Assembly (NCBI RefSeq): GCF_022180385.2
Contig: NZ_BQME02000001.1
Coordinates: 2,655,636-2,719,635, forward strand
DNA: 64,000 bases
Direction of reading: 5' to 3'
From: Paenibacillus sp. L3-i20
GTDB taxonomy: Bacteria; Bacillota; Bacilli; Paenibacillales; Paenibacillaceae
Positions 37,052-45,569 of the stretch are shown here, one piece after another. Numbering within the stretch: the stretch's first letter is position 1; the number at the start of each line of letters is the position of its first letter. Both the position numbers and the translations under genes were made by a program. The notes beneath the pieces were generated by a model. That model saw nothing but the letters and a program-made list of their open reading frames with translations, had not been told where the DNA came from and did not search any database.

Positions 37052-37873
37052 TTATTGTAGATTGTGTTGAAGATAGAATTTCTCTATTGCTTCAATCACG
37101 CCAAGAACATTGTTATTTTTACAAATATAATCCGCACGTTGTTTCAGAGAGTTGGAAGCATTAGCTACAGCAACCCCTATTCCTGCTGCTGACACCATCT
37201 CGATATCATTTTTGGCATCGCCTATTGTCATCATTTCGGTAGCGTCGATCCCTAACATATTGGACAGCTTCGTTATACCTGAGCTCTTCGTACAATTTTT
37301 TGGCATAATATCGATGGATCGTGCATCATATTGCACGACATTGAGATCGTCCATATAGGGCTCTAACTGTTCGATGACTTGATCAATTCTTCCGTTTTTC
37401 TGTGGATCGATGATCAGAAGCTTCTGTAGTTTTAAATGAGGCCATTCTTCTTTCAACGGGATATGGAAGTGATTGTATCGTTGAAACGTATCGATCTGAT
37501 TCTGAATATAAGCGTTATGCCGATATGCGGTTTCTTTCACTCCGTCACACATAATGATGACCATGTCTAGTTTATCTGCAAAGTGAATAGCTTCTTTTAC
37601 ATGTAAGGGATTTATATGTTGAGCCCAGAGCTCTTTGCCTTTCAAATAAGCACTTGTCCCGTTGTTTGCAATAACCGGCAGATCGACTTGCAAGGAAGTA
37701 ATAAATCGTTCCAATTCTGAATAACAACGGCCTGATGCGAGAGTAAAGGGGATGTTATACTCTTCTATCATGGATGCAAGTCTTCTAAAATCTTCTGTTA
37801 TATGTTCTGACCCATCAATTAGCGTTCCATCAACATCGCTTACGATAAGGCGTGGTACTTTCACTTCTAACAA
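37052..37873 (-). CDS. Cof-type HAD phosphatase
   Basis: 273 residues starting at TTG with GAGGTG upstream. HAD motif I is SDVDGTLIDG (nucleophile D13), motif II in FTLASGRCY, motif III/IV in KSSGITKLSN and MTIGDAKNDIEMV. Cof-type enzymes dephosphorylate sugar phosphates and related small molecules. It is the first gene of the leftward operon and could act on the product of the isomerase, or limit accumulation of toxic sugar phosphates. Confidence 0.9.
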   Translation of the reverse strand: MLEVKVPRLIVSDVDGTLIDGSEHITEDFRRLASMIEEYNIPFTLASGRCYSELERFITSLQVDLPVIANNGTSAYLKGKELWAQHINPLHVKEAIHFADKLDMVIIMCDGVKETAYRHNAYIQNQIDTFQRYNHFHIPLKEEWPHLKLQKLLIIDPQKNGRIDQVIEQLEPYMDDLNVVQYDARSIDIMPKNCTKSSGITKLSNMLGIDATEMMTIGDAKNDIEMVSAAGIGVAVANASNSLKQRADYICKNNNVLGVIEAIEKFYLQHNLQ

Positions 37874-38294
37874 ACGAATTCACCTCATTATTATTTTGAG
37901 AAAAGGACTGTCTCGACTAAATAAAGAATAGAAGATGATTATTAACTATGTGTTAACGTAATGTTGATATATCATTAAGATGAATAATGGTTAAATTCTT
38001 AGAAAATATTACAATAATATAATTGCTTTATTCTGATAAAACGGTAAAGTGAATTATTTATATAATTTAAATTGAGGACTTTTTTTTAATTTTATTGAAT
38101 ATATGCATTTATATAGTTTTATAAAGAAATCAACGCACTTTACGTGATAAGCTCTCATCCTATGTACGAAAGCTTCCAAAAAACAGGCTATATGTGACAA
38201 ATAAGGCTCTGGTAATAAGGAGTACTATGAATTTGAAAAGGACACTTACTGTGATGTACTCTATAAATAATTCATGCTAGAGGATGTGGTTTTT
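37874..38294. other. AT-rich divergent control region
   Basis: No gene. Very AT-rich, and carries the promoter of the leftward six-gene operon and that of the methyltransferase gene. I could not identify a convincing catabolite-response element or other operator. Confidence 0.4.
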
Positions 38295-39020
38295 ATGAAG
38301 CAGAACAAATATGATGATCCGGAATTTTTTGAAAATTATAGAGAGATGCCAAGGTCTATCGGCGGGTTGAATGCTGCTGGAGAATAGCAAGAGCTTCGTG
38401 CAATGCTGCCTGACTTGCGAGACAAAAGGGTGCTAGATCTGGGCTGCGGATTCGGCTGGCACTGCCGATATGCACGCGAACAGCATGCTCGTTTGGCAAT
38501 TGGTGTTGACCTTTCTGAAAATATGTTGGAGCAAGCTAGAGCAATGACCAATGATTCTGAGATCAAATATATCCGTCACGCAATAGAGGATATTGACTTT
38601 AAAGCAGGGGAATTCGATATTGTTATAAGCTCACTGGCGCTCCATTACGTCGAACAATTTGATATTATCTGTAAGAAAATTTATGGTTTTCTTGCTCCTG
38701 GAGGCACTTTCGTACTGTCGGTCGAGCATCCAGTCTTCACTGCACTAGAATCTCAAGATTGGTACTACAGTCCACAAGGCGAGAGATTGCATTGGCCTGT
38801 TGACGGCTATCATCATGAAGGATTGCGACGGACGAGCTTCCTCAGTAATAATGTCGTCAAGTACCATCGGACCGTCGCTACTCATATGAATGCATTAATT
38901 GAAGCGGGTTTTACAATTAGGAAGGTGTCTGAGCCTCAACCATCGGAAGAATTGTTGGCTGGTAATCCTGACATGCAAGACGAAACCCGTCGCCCATTTC
39001 TCTTAAGATCTCAGCAGTAA
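38295..39020 (+). pseudogene. SAM-dependent methyltransferase interrupted by one in-frame TAG
   Basis: The frame begins with ATG at 38295 with AGGATGTGG upstream and continues without other defects to 39020. At codon 31 (38385-38387) it contains TAG, in the sequence NAAGE-stop-QELRAML, where the family normally has a tryptophan (TGG to TAG is one change). Downstream are the SAM motif VLDLGCGFGWH, GVDLSENML, and SSLALHYV, so the fold is complete otherwise. A restart at the ATG at 38403 would give 205 residues including the SAM domain. Confidence 0.85.
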
Positions 39021-39130
39021 AAGCTAGATAAGTGAGCAATCAGTTTAGTTATAGTCAAACATTACATACCCTTAGTAGAAAATTTAAGTTACCATTTTGA
39101 AAAGCGAAGGATAGAAATGGTGGGATAGAC

Positions 39131-40132
39131 ATGACAGAGAAATTCACTATGAATTGTACTGAAGTAATAAAGAAAACAATTGCGAAGTCAAAAAATGCGG
39201 CCTTGAGAGCGCTGCAAAACTATGACTTAGATTGGGAACAAATTCGGTTTAATCAATTATCGGACACATGTACTTTTAAAATACAAACAACTAAAGATGG
39301 TGATTACTTACTCCGTATTCATTCTGCAAGGAGTATGGAGGAAGTTAATTCTGAAATATTGTTGCTTGATGCATTGAATGAAAAAAGCAATGTTATTCTC
39401 CCTAAGGGAGTGTTAGATCGCAGCGGGTCAAGAGTTGTAAAAGTTGATCATGAAAATGGCTCCTACAGCTGTGTCTCCCTTATGCGCTGGGTAGAAGGCG
39501 AGCATATTACTACGGGGCTTTCTGAGGAGCAAATGTATAAAGAGGGAGTTCTCTTGGCTAATCTTCACCAGGCATCAAGTCAGTTCGAGATACCTACTAG
39601 TTTCACACTTCCAATATGGGGTGAAGGAAGCTTTCGAGAGGCAATGGATCGTTTTACACAACATTACGATACATGTATGACGGACATAGAATTTTCTTTG
39701 TACCAATCAGCCGCAGAGAAAATATTGTCTAGAATGAACACATTCGAAAAAGACGACACCACCTACGGCTTAGTTCATGGTGATTTACACCAAGGCAACA
39801 TAGTATTTCATCAAGGAGAACCTCGCCCAATCGATTTTGGTCGATGCGGTTTCGGATACTTCATTTATGATATAGCACATACGATCTTGGGTCTTTATCC
39901 TACGCAAAGGGAACTCGTTGTAAAGGGCTACAGTAGCCTAAGAGAATTAGGCGAAGACTGGATTGTTAAGCTAGAGGACTTTACCGTGATGGTTATGATC
40001 GAAAATTACAGCCACCACGCTCCTGATCCAAGAGAGACAGAAGGGCTAAAAGAAGAACAGCCCTATGCACAAGCGATATTAAGAAGTTACCTAAGTGGTG
40101 ATCCTTTTCTGTTTAATGAAATAAAGCTTTAA
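39131..40132 (+). CDS. aminoglycoside phosphotransferase-family kinase
   Basis: 333 residues. The kinase fold is shown by YLLRIHSARS in the N-lobe, the hinge VSLMRWVEGE, the catalytic loop YGLVHGDLHQGNIVFH and the metal aspartate PIDFGRCGFG. It belongs to the APH/homoserine-kinase type II/fructosamine-kinase clan; it is not close enough to any known resistance enzyme to claim drug resistance. GGTGGGAT precedes the ATG. Confidence 0.85.
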   Translation: MTEKFTMNCTEVIKKTIAKSKNAALRALQNYDLDWEQIRFNQLSDTCTFKIQTTKDGDYLLRIHSARSMEEVNSEILLLDALNEKSNVILPKGVLDRSGSRVVKVDHENGSYSCVSLMRWVEGEHITTGLSEEQMYKEGVLLANLHQASSQFEIPTSFTLPIWGEGSFREAMDRFTQHYDTCMTDIEFSLYQSAAEKILSRMNTFEKDDTTYGLVHGDLHQGNIVFHQGEPRPIDFGRCGFGYFIYDIAHTILGLYPTQRELVVKGYSSLRELGEDWIVKLEDFTVMVMIENYSHHAPDPRETEGLKEEQPYAQAILRSYLSGDPFLFNEIKL

Positions 40133-40169
40133 CGGTCGTATTACCACATTAAATGTTGAGGTGAAGGCA

Positions 40170-40745
40170 ATGACATTTACTCCATTACACGGTAAACGAA
40201 TAACGTTAATTCCTCTTGAAAGTGAACATGCCGATGCACTATTCCATTGTTCGCGTTTCCCAGATATTTGGGAGCACCTTCCAATCAACATACAATCGAT
40301 CAAAGAAATGGAGGAGCATGTTCAGGAAGCACTAGCAGGGAGAGAACGTGGAGATGAATTTCCTTATGTAGTCTTTGATAAGCAACTTAACCAAATCGTT
40401 GGGATGACTCGTTATCTGCGTATATCACCGTTACATAATAGCTTAAATATTGGTTGGACATGGTATTGTCCCGAAGTTTGGCGGTCACCCTTGAACACGG
40501 AATGCAAATATTTATTGTTGAAATATGCATTTGAGGTATGGGAAGCAGTTCGCGTTGAGATTTTTACTACATCCACGCATCGTCGTTCACAACAAGCAAT
40601 TGAGCGATTAGGAGCAATAAGGGAAGGCGTTCTTAGGAAAAAATTCAATGGACTGGATTATGTAATATTCAGTGTTATTGATGAGAATTGGAGCGTTGTT
40701 AAGAATCGTCATGAATCATTTTTGGACTATCAAAATGGTTTGTAA
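40170..40745 (+). CDS. GNAT acetyltransferase, RimJ/RimL-like
   Basis: 191 residues from the ATG at 40170 with GAGGTGAAGG just upstream. The RimJ/RimL-type domain opens [14 protein letters not shown] and contains [20 protein letters not shown] and [20 protein letters not shown]. The target is likely a small amine or protein N-terminus; it is not known. Its 3' end overlaps the presumed start of the BclA-like gene. Confidence 0.85.
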   Translation: MTFTPLHGKRITLIPLESEHADALFHCSRFPDIWEHLPINIQSIKEMEEHVQEALAGRERGDEFPYVVFDKQLNQIVGMTRYLRISPLHNSLNIGWTWYCPEVWRSPLNTECKYLLLKYAFEVWEAVRVEIFTTSTHRRSQQAIERLGAIREGVLRKKFNGLDYVIFSVIDENWSVVKNRHESFLDYQNGL

Positions 40746-41514
40746 TTATAGCCCAGCTGGAGCGTTTGGAATTCTAGCAGGAAGGGATGATGCTATTAAC
40801 TTACTCCTATCATCTATTGCAATGGAAGAATTGGGGTTAAGTCACATTTTGAATGCTGAAGGAGAAAAGATTCAATACATTTTGGGAACTTTGCCCGGAG
40901 TAAGTTCGCCGATATCTACGATTAGTGATGTTCTGTTAATTAATAGTAGTGTTCGAGATACAATCCGTGAGGTGACGAAAAAATAGTTTCTCCTTCAAAA
41001 CAAGCTCGAAACTATTTTATCTACACCGATTTCTGTTGGGCCAACCGGATCAACTGGAGCTACGGGAGCTACTGGAGGAGTGTTTGACTTTGCAGATTTC
41101 TTTGCATTAATGCCTCCTGATAACGCAGCAACAGTTGGGATAGGGACAGAAGTACAGTTTCCGCAAAATGGGCCTAGTAGTGGTGGTGGCATTTTCCGTA
41201 CCAGTGCGTCTACATTTAACTTATCTGCAATTGGCACTTATCAAGTCTTGTTTCAGGTGAGTGTGAACGAAGCGGGACAACTGGTTTTAACAATCGATTC
41301 GGGCGCAGGAGCCACTGAATTAGTCTATACGGTTGTCGGAAGGGAAACAGGTACTTCTCAAATAGTAGTAATGGCTCTTGTCACAACGAGCGTTATAAAT
41401 TCAATACTCACTGTAAGAAACCCTGCTTCCGAATCCACGGCACTAACCATCACTCCCCTAGCTGGAGGAACAGAGCCTGTTTCAGCACACCTTGTTATCA
41501 CTCAACTCAGGTAG
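40735..41514 (+). pseudogene. BclA/exosporium-like collagen protein interrupted by one in-frame TAG
   Basis: One reading frame spans 40735-41514 with a single TAG at 40984-40986 (after IREVTKK). Before it lies a helical N-terminal part ([20 protein letters not shown], then [11 protein letters not shown]) known from spore-surface collagen-like proteins. After it come FLLQNKLETILS, a short Gly-X-Y segment (GPTGSTGATGATGG) and a complete C-terminal BclA-like trimer domain (FADFFALMPPDNAATVGIG to AHLVITQLR). Start is an ATG inside the previous gene with a poor site, so the 5' end may also be lost. Such proteins form the hair-like nap or filaments on spores. Confidence 0.8.
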
Positions 41515-41556
41515 AAGAGAGTAAGAGAATGGCATCGTTCAATTGATTCTAACTAC

Positions 41557-41597
41557 AGAGTATGGGAAAGCATGATTTCCCATACTCTTAATTTTTT
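41557..41597 (+). terminator. intrinsic terminator after the BclA-like gene
   Basis: 13-base perfect stem AGAGTATGGGAAA / TTTCCCATACTCT with a six-base loop, then TAATTTTTT. Confidence 0.85.
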
Positions 41598-41700
41598 AAA
41601 TCAACATCATTAAGGCACAAAATATGAATTTTCAATCGTTGAAAGAATGGTAAAATATAAAAAAACCTCAATCTAAAATTGTTTACAGAAGGAGATAGAG

Positions 41701-42420
41701 ATGAAATCATATCTTGTATTTGGAGCTAGTAAAGGTCTAGGAGATGCTTTTGTTAGAGGACTTCCGCAAGAGGGAGATAAGGTTTGGGTCGTATCTCGCA
41801 ACAGACCAAAAAGTATTGATTTGGAAGATGGTATCCAGAGAATATGGATTGGTGCTGATCTGTCTCAGCATAATGCTGCTCAAATAGTAGCAGACGCTAT
41901 ACAGAACGAAACGCTGGATGGGCTTATATATAACGTAGGTATATGGGAAAAGGAAGGTTTCGAAGATCACTACGATTTTGAAAAAGATGAACCCGCACAA
42001 ATTGCGAACATCATACAAGTAAACATGACTTCTACTATTATTTGTATTCAGGCATTGTTGCCAAATCTACGAAAGTCTGATGCGGGCAAAATCATATTAA
42101 TAGGATCATCAGCAGGGCTAGATAATACAAATAATACACAAGTATCTTTTGTCGCTACGAAGTTTGGATTACGTGGAATAGCTAGCGCATTGCGGGAACA
42201 TGTGCGTAAAGATCGTATTGCAGTCACATGTGTTAATCCTGGTGAACTAGCGGCAGAAATTCCGTATGAGGACGGCGCTGAAAAAGCGATTGCTGAATAC
42301 GATGGCACCCGGATTCCACTTCAAGATATCGTTGATATGGTCAAATGTGTGATGAACTTATCAAAAGCAGCGTGTGTGAAAGAAATCAATATTCCGGCTA
42401 TAACGGATTCGAATGCATAA
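41701..42420 (+). CDS. short-chain dehydrogenase/reductase with Phe in place of the catalytic Tyr
   Basis: 239 residues. NAD(P)-binding motif GASKGLGDAF at residues 8-17, NVG(I) in place of NNAG, and GSSAGLD. The usual YxxxK reads FVATK, so the catalytic tyrosine is replaced by phenylalanine while the lysine stays. The rest of the domain is intact (VTCVNPGELA). GGAG lies upstream of the ATG. It may be inactive as an oxidoreductase or use another residue. Confidence 0.85.
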   Translation: MKSYLVFGASKGLGDAFVRGLPQEGDKVWVVSRNRPKSIDLEDGIQRIWIGADLSQHNAAQIVADAIQNETLDGLIYNVGIWEKEGFEDHYDFEKDEPAQIANIIQVNMTSTIICIQALLPNLRKSDAGKIILIGSSAGLDNTNNTQVSFVATKFGLRGIASALREHVRKDRIAVTCVNPGELAAEIPYEDGAEKAIAEYDGTRIPLQDIVDMVKCVMNLSKAACVKEINIPAITDSNA

Positions 42421-42459
42421 ATAGATATACGTAATCATCTTCACCCATGTATATTTAAA

Positions 42460-42546
42460 AAAAGCAGCCAACACCTAAACTGCACTCCGGTTGTTAGACG
42501 CCATCTAACAACTGGGGTACAGTTCATAAGGAGGTTGGCTGCTTTT
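42460..42546. repeat. nested palindrome: terminator-like stem with an inner 21-base inverted repeat
   Basis: The outer 13-base stem is AAAAGCAGCCAAC / GTTGGCTGCTTTT. Inside it lies a second inverted repeat (42478-42498 and 42504-42524) whose arms match at 18 of 21 positions, with AACTG at its outer ends and GTTGTTAGA at its centre. The inner repeat resembles two abutting terminal repeats of an IS3-type element. It could be a terminator, a small non-autonomous element, or both. Confidence 0.6.
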
Positions 42547-42669
42547 GCAATATATGTCGTCATCAAATTAGACGATAATTTATTCATTTTAGATATTGTG
42601 TACTAATCCTACAATTTAAGTAAGTTTAGTATGATAACATAACGCAAAAAATAAATCTAATAGTTTTTA

Positions 42670-42698
42670 TTGACCTAAAATGTAAAATATAGTATCTT
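42670..42698 (+). promoter_or_regulatory. sigma-A-like promoter for the methionine-rich gene
   Basis: TTGACC, 17-base spacer, TATCTT, about 40 bases before the start codon. Confidence 0.5.
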
Positions 42699-42738
42699 CT
42701 TTATGGCTACATTAATAGGTTGAGAGGTGGTGAATAAA

Positions 42739-42957
42739 ATGGAAAAAATGGCGATGAACATGATGATGACAATGTGTATGCAAGATATGATGACACGCAT
42801 GAATGGCATGATGATGATGATGGAGTGTATGAAGTCAGAAGATATGATGACGACATGTATGGACATGGACATGATGATGAAAAACATGCAAAATTGCGAT
42901 GAGATGATGACGAACATGATGAAAATGATGACAGAAGCTAAACAAATGTCGATGTAA
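42739..42957 (+). CDS. methionine-rich small protein
   Basis: 72 residues, 33 of them methionine and 4 cysteine, starting at ATG 42739 with GAGAGGTGG eight bases upstream (in-frame GTG codons at 42727 and 42730 are weaker choices). Runs such as MMMMMECM and DMDMMMKNM alternate with Asp, Glu, Asn, Thr and Lys; there is no histidine, no signal peptide and no hydrophobic helix apart from Met runs. Methionine and cysteine are soft-metal ligands, so copper(I) or silver binding is a possible role; a spore-coat or oxidant-scavenging role is also possible. It is not a shadow: promoter, ribosome binding site and stop all fit. No known family was recognised. Confidence 0.75.
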   Translation: MEKMAMNMMMTMCMQDMMTRMNGMMMMMECMKSEDMMTTCMDMDMMMKNMQNCDEMMTNMMKMMTEAKQMSM

Positions 42958-43121
42958 TTTTTATTCACTTCAGATCGAATTTCCTAGATTCGAATACTGA
43001 ATTTACGCAGAGTATACATATGCATGCTACCCGGACTTATCTTCCTAATGATGGCAGAGTAGACAACTACATGTCGTTATATTCATATTGACTACCTCAT
43101 TCAATAAACCCCTCAGTTTTA

Positions 43122-43442
43122 TCATACTAAGAGCCGTCCAACTTCAAGTCTTCTTTGTTTTAACGTTTGGATTAATTGCTGTACAATTTCGATTTCAAAT
43201 AATGAGCTGCTCGATTTCTTGATCGCGAACAACTCAATTAGCTTATCATTTAGTGCATTAAACTCACGCCACAATTGTTCCTTTTGTTGCCCCTGAACGA
43301 CATCCGCATGCTCTTCTGAAGGACCATTCCGAATTGTCTCTACTATCGCTTCTTTCCATACGGAATCATTGATTTGATCTGCGTAGTTATACAAATCCAA
43401 ATAATCATCTAGCCAAGTAGATTGTTGCTTAATTGCGTTCAT
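43122..43442 (-). CDS. hypothetical protein, helical
   Basis: 106 residues from the ATG at 43442 (GGAAGGTGC upstream). All-helical composition with NDSVWKEAIVETI and QQLIQTLKQRRLEVGRLL; no signal, no membrane segment. Not recognised. It stands alone on the minus strand. Confidence 0.6.
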   Translation of the reverse strand: MNAIKQQSTWLDDYLDLYNYADQINDSVWKEAIVETIRNGPSEEHADVVQGQQKEQLWREFNALNDKLIELFAIKKSSSSLFEIEIVQQLIQTLKQRRLEVGRLLV

Positions 43443-43611
43443 AATAAGCACCTTCCTTATTCACATGCGCTATTTACCTAGTATTATACTCGGAATAATA
43501 AGAAATGCAACTCTGTTTTAGAAATTTCGTAATCTTTTTCTTTCTCGACATTGAAAAGGAGTTTTATTTGCATTCCACGAATAAATAATTGATCCCAGTT
43601 ATGAGATGATC

Positions 43612-43638
43612 TGTCGATTTTATTGTTTGTTATTCGTC
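43612..43638 (+). promoter_or_regulatory. ECF42-type promoter 1 (before the DGPF-sigma operon)
   Basis: TGTCGA at 43612-43617, exactly 17 bases, then CGTC at 43635-43638. It lies 76 bases before the YCII gene. The motif fits the ECF42 target consensus as I remember it (TGTCGA at -35, CG(A/T)C at -10), so auto-regulation is likely. Confidence 0.75.
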
Positions 43639-43713
43639 GTCACTATAGAAGTGGAAATTGTAATTTGAATGAAAGAAGATAATGAATGACAACTAATACA
43701 GGAGGTAATACAA

Positions 43714-44148
43714 ATGCGTTTTATGCTGATTGTCAAAGGTACAAAAGACTCGGAGGCTGGTGTAATGCCTAGTCAAGAACTGCTGGAAGCGATGATGAAA
43801 TATAATGAGGAGTTAGCTAAAGCTGGTGTTCTGCTCGCTGCCGATGGTTTGTCAGCAAGTTCTAATGGTATACGGATTTCATATCCGAATCCAGGTGAAA
43901 AGCCGAAAGTAATCGATGGTCCCTTTACAGAAGCAAAAGAAATAATTGCTGGATATACGCTAATTGAGGTGAAGTCCAGGGAAGAAGCCATTGAATGGGC
44001 GATGCGCATGCCAGATCCACATGGTAATGGAGAAGGGGAAATAGAGCTTCGACAAGTACTTGAGGCGCAACAATTAACGGAGGAAATCGAATCTTCGGAC
44101 ATAAAGGATGCGCTGTTTGAAGGAATAGAGAGGCTTAAGAGAACGTGA
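43714..44148 (+). CDS. YCII/DGPF-domain protein, partner of ECF42 sigma factor
   Basis: 144 residues. The DGPF motif is present as VIDGPFTEAKEIIAGYTLIE, preceded by RFMLIVKGTKDSEAG, which define YCII-related DGPF proteins. These are the conserved genomic partners of group ECF42 sigma factors. Its stop overlaps the GTG start of the sigma gene by four bases. GGAGGTAATACAA precedes the ATG. The function of DGPF proteins is unclear; they are often several copies per genome. Confidence 0.92.
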   Translation: MRFMLIVKGTKDSEAGVMPSQELLEAMMKYNEELAKAGVLLAADGLSASSNGIRISYPNPGEKPKVIDGPFTEAKEIIAGYTLIEVKSREEAIEWAMRMPDPHGNGEGEIELRQVLEAQQLTEEIESSDIKDALFEGIERLKRT

Positions 44149-45407
44149 ATGACTCCACTGTAGTTCGAACAATTGATGCGATTTGGCGAATAGAATCTAC
44201 GAAGGTAATTGCCGGATTAATGAGAATGGTTCGAGATGTTGGTACCGCAGAAGATCTAGCACAAGATGCGTTTATGATTGCATTGAATAAGTGGCCGGAA
44301 ATCGGAATTCCGGACAATCCCGGTGCATGGCTGATGACTACAGCAAAACGTCTTGCGATTGATCTGTTTCGAAGAAACAAAATGCGCGATCAGAAGTATG
44401 AGGAAGTTGGAAACAGTAGCGAGTTGTATTCCGAGGATGATGTGGATATGGCGATGGACGGTGAGGTGGGTGATGATATTCTTCGACTGATTTTCACTGC
44501 ATGTCATCCATCTTTGTCTCAGGAAGCACGAGTAGCGTTAACATTACGCTTGCTCGGCGGACTGACGACTGATGAAATTGCACATGCATTCCTTATCGCT
44601 GAATCAACTGTTGCACAACGAATCGTAAGGGCAAAGCGTACACTAAGTGCTAAGCGGGCTGCCTTCGAAGTTCCTGTTGGTGATGAACTTAAGGAGCGCT
44701 TGTCAACAGTGCTCGAAGTAATCTATTTGATGTTTAATGAAGGTTATTCAGCTTCTTCTGGAGGAAGCTGGATTCGTCCGATGCTTTGTCAGGAGGCGTT
44801 AAGGCTCGGACGTATTCTTGCAGAAATAGCACCTGCGGAACCGGAAGTTCATGGATTGGTCGCTTTGATGGAAATTCAATCTTCACGATTTAAGACAAGG
44901 GTAAACGCTAATGGTGAACCGATACTACTAATGGATCAGAATCGTGCATTATGGGATCATTTATTAATTCGTCGTGGATTAAATGCACTTGAACGTGCAC
45001 AGAGAATGGGGCGTCCACTTGGGCCATATTCGCTTCAAGCAGCAATTACCGCTTGTCATGCGAAAGCACGCACTCAATCAGAGACGGACTGGCCCCGTAT
45101 TGCTGCGCTCTATGAAGCCTTATCACGTGTAATGCCATCCCCTATCGTTGAGTTGAACCGGGCAGTGGCGATTGCAATGGCTTTTGGACCAGCATATGGT
45201 CTGCAAATTGTAGACGAGCTTAACTCTGTCCCGTCATTAAAGGACTACCATCTGTTGCCGAGTGTTCGCGGGGATCTTTTGGTGAAGCTCAATCAGATGG
45301 ATGAAGCTCGTGAGGAGTTCGAACGCGCAGCATCACTGACACGAAATGAGCGGGAGCGAGACCTATTGTTAAAGCGTGCAGAGGAATGTAATAACGGAGT
45401 AAAATAA
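44145..45407 (+). CDS. ECF42-type RNA polymerase sigma factor
   Basis: 420 residues from GTG. The sigma-2 region (GTAEDLAQDAFMIALNKWPE) and sigma-4 region (LRLLGGLTTDEIAHAFLIAE, then STVAQRIVRAKRTL) are followed by a 230-residue C-terminal extension with helical repeats (MFNEGYSASSGG, LGPYSLQAAITACHA). Long C-terminal extensions and a DGPF gene next door are the marks of ECF42. No anti-sigma factor is encoded nearby, as usual for this group. It is translationally coupled to the DGPF gene. Confidence 0.92.
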   Translation: MNDSTVVRTIDAIWRIESTKVIAGLMRMVRDVGTAEDLAQDAFMIALNKWPEIGIPDNPGAWLMTTAKRLAIDLFRRNKMRDQKYEEVGNSSELYSEDDVDMAMDGEVGDDILRLIFTACHPSLSQEARVALTLRLLGGLTTDEIAHAFLIAESTVAQRIVRAKRTLSAKRAAFEVPVGDELKERLSTVLEVIYLMFNEGYSASSGGSWIRPMLCQEALRLGRILAEIAPAEPEVHGLVALMEIQSSRFKTRVNANGEPILLMDQNRALWDHLLIRRGLNALERAQRMGRPLGPYSLQAAITACHAKARTQSETDWPRIAALYEALSRVMPSPIVELNRAVAIAMAFGPAYGLQIVDELNSVPSLKDYHLLPSVRGDLLVKLNQMDEAREEFERAASLTRNERERDLLLKRAEECNNGVK

Positions 45408-45418
45408 ATTTACCTTGT

Positions 45419-45445
45419 TGTCGATTGCGACAAATCTCATTCGTC
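45419..45445 (+). promoter_or_regulatory. ECF42-type promoter 2
   Basis: TGTCGA at 45419-45424, 17 bases, CGTC at 45442-45445. It lies just after the sigma gene and has no intact gene directly downstream, only a 35-codon frame (45477-45584) that runs through promoter 3 and has no good ribosome binding site. Confidence 0.65.
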
Positions 45446-45542
45446 GTTTAAGTAGAATAGGGCGGAAAAAGCAGGGATGTTAGAGGTTGATTTAAGAGAT
45501 CGAATGGATATGTTGAGAAAAGTTGATTTTTCAGCAACTAGC

Positions 45543-45569
45543 TGTCGATTTCGATCTGATATATTCGTC
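45543..45569 (+). promoter_or_regulatory. ECF42-type promoter 3 (before the DUF1801 gene)
   Basis: TGTCGA at 45543-45548, 17 bases, CGTC at 45566-45569, about 66 bases before the DUF1801 ATG. Confidence 0.72.

Noticed and set aside
39131..40132. Aminoglycoside resistance gene
   Set aside because: The kinase fold is shared by many metabolic kinases; nothing beyond the general APH motifs supports drug resistance.
38336..41000. Stop-codon reassignment (TAG as an amino acid) in this organism
   Set aside because: Many genes here end naturally in TAG (for example those at 829, 4730 and 6708-7206 neighbours), so general reassignment is not supported; only local decay or rare readthrough remains.
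42739..42957. Methionine-rich frame as a mere low-complexity DNA repeat
   Set aside because: The codons are irregular, interspersed with varied residues, and the frame has a promoter, ribosome binding site and stop; no regular repeat unit was found.
42675..42968. 97-codon minus-strand frame rich in Ile, Met and His
   Set aside because: It is the mirror of the methionine-rich gene; ATG/GATGAT repeats read as Ile/His/Met on the other strand, and it lacks a ribosome binding site.
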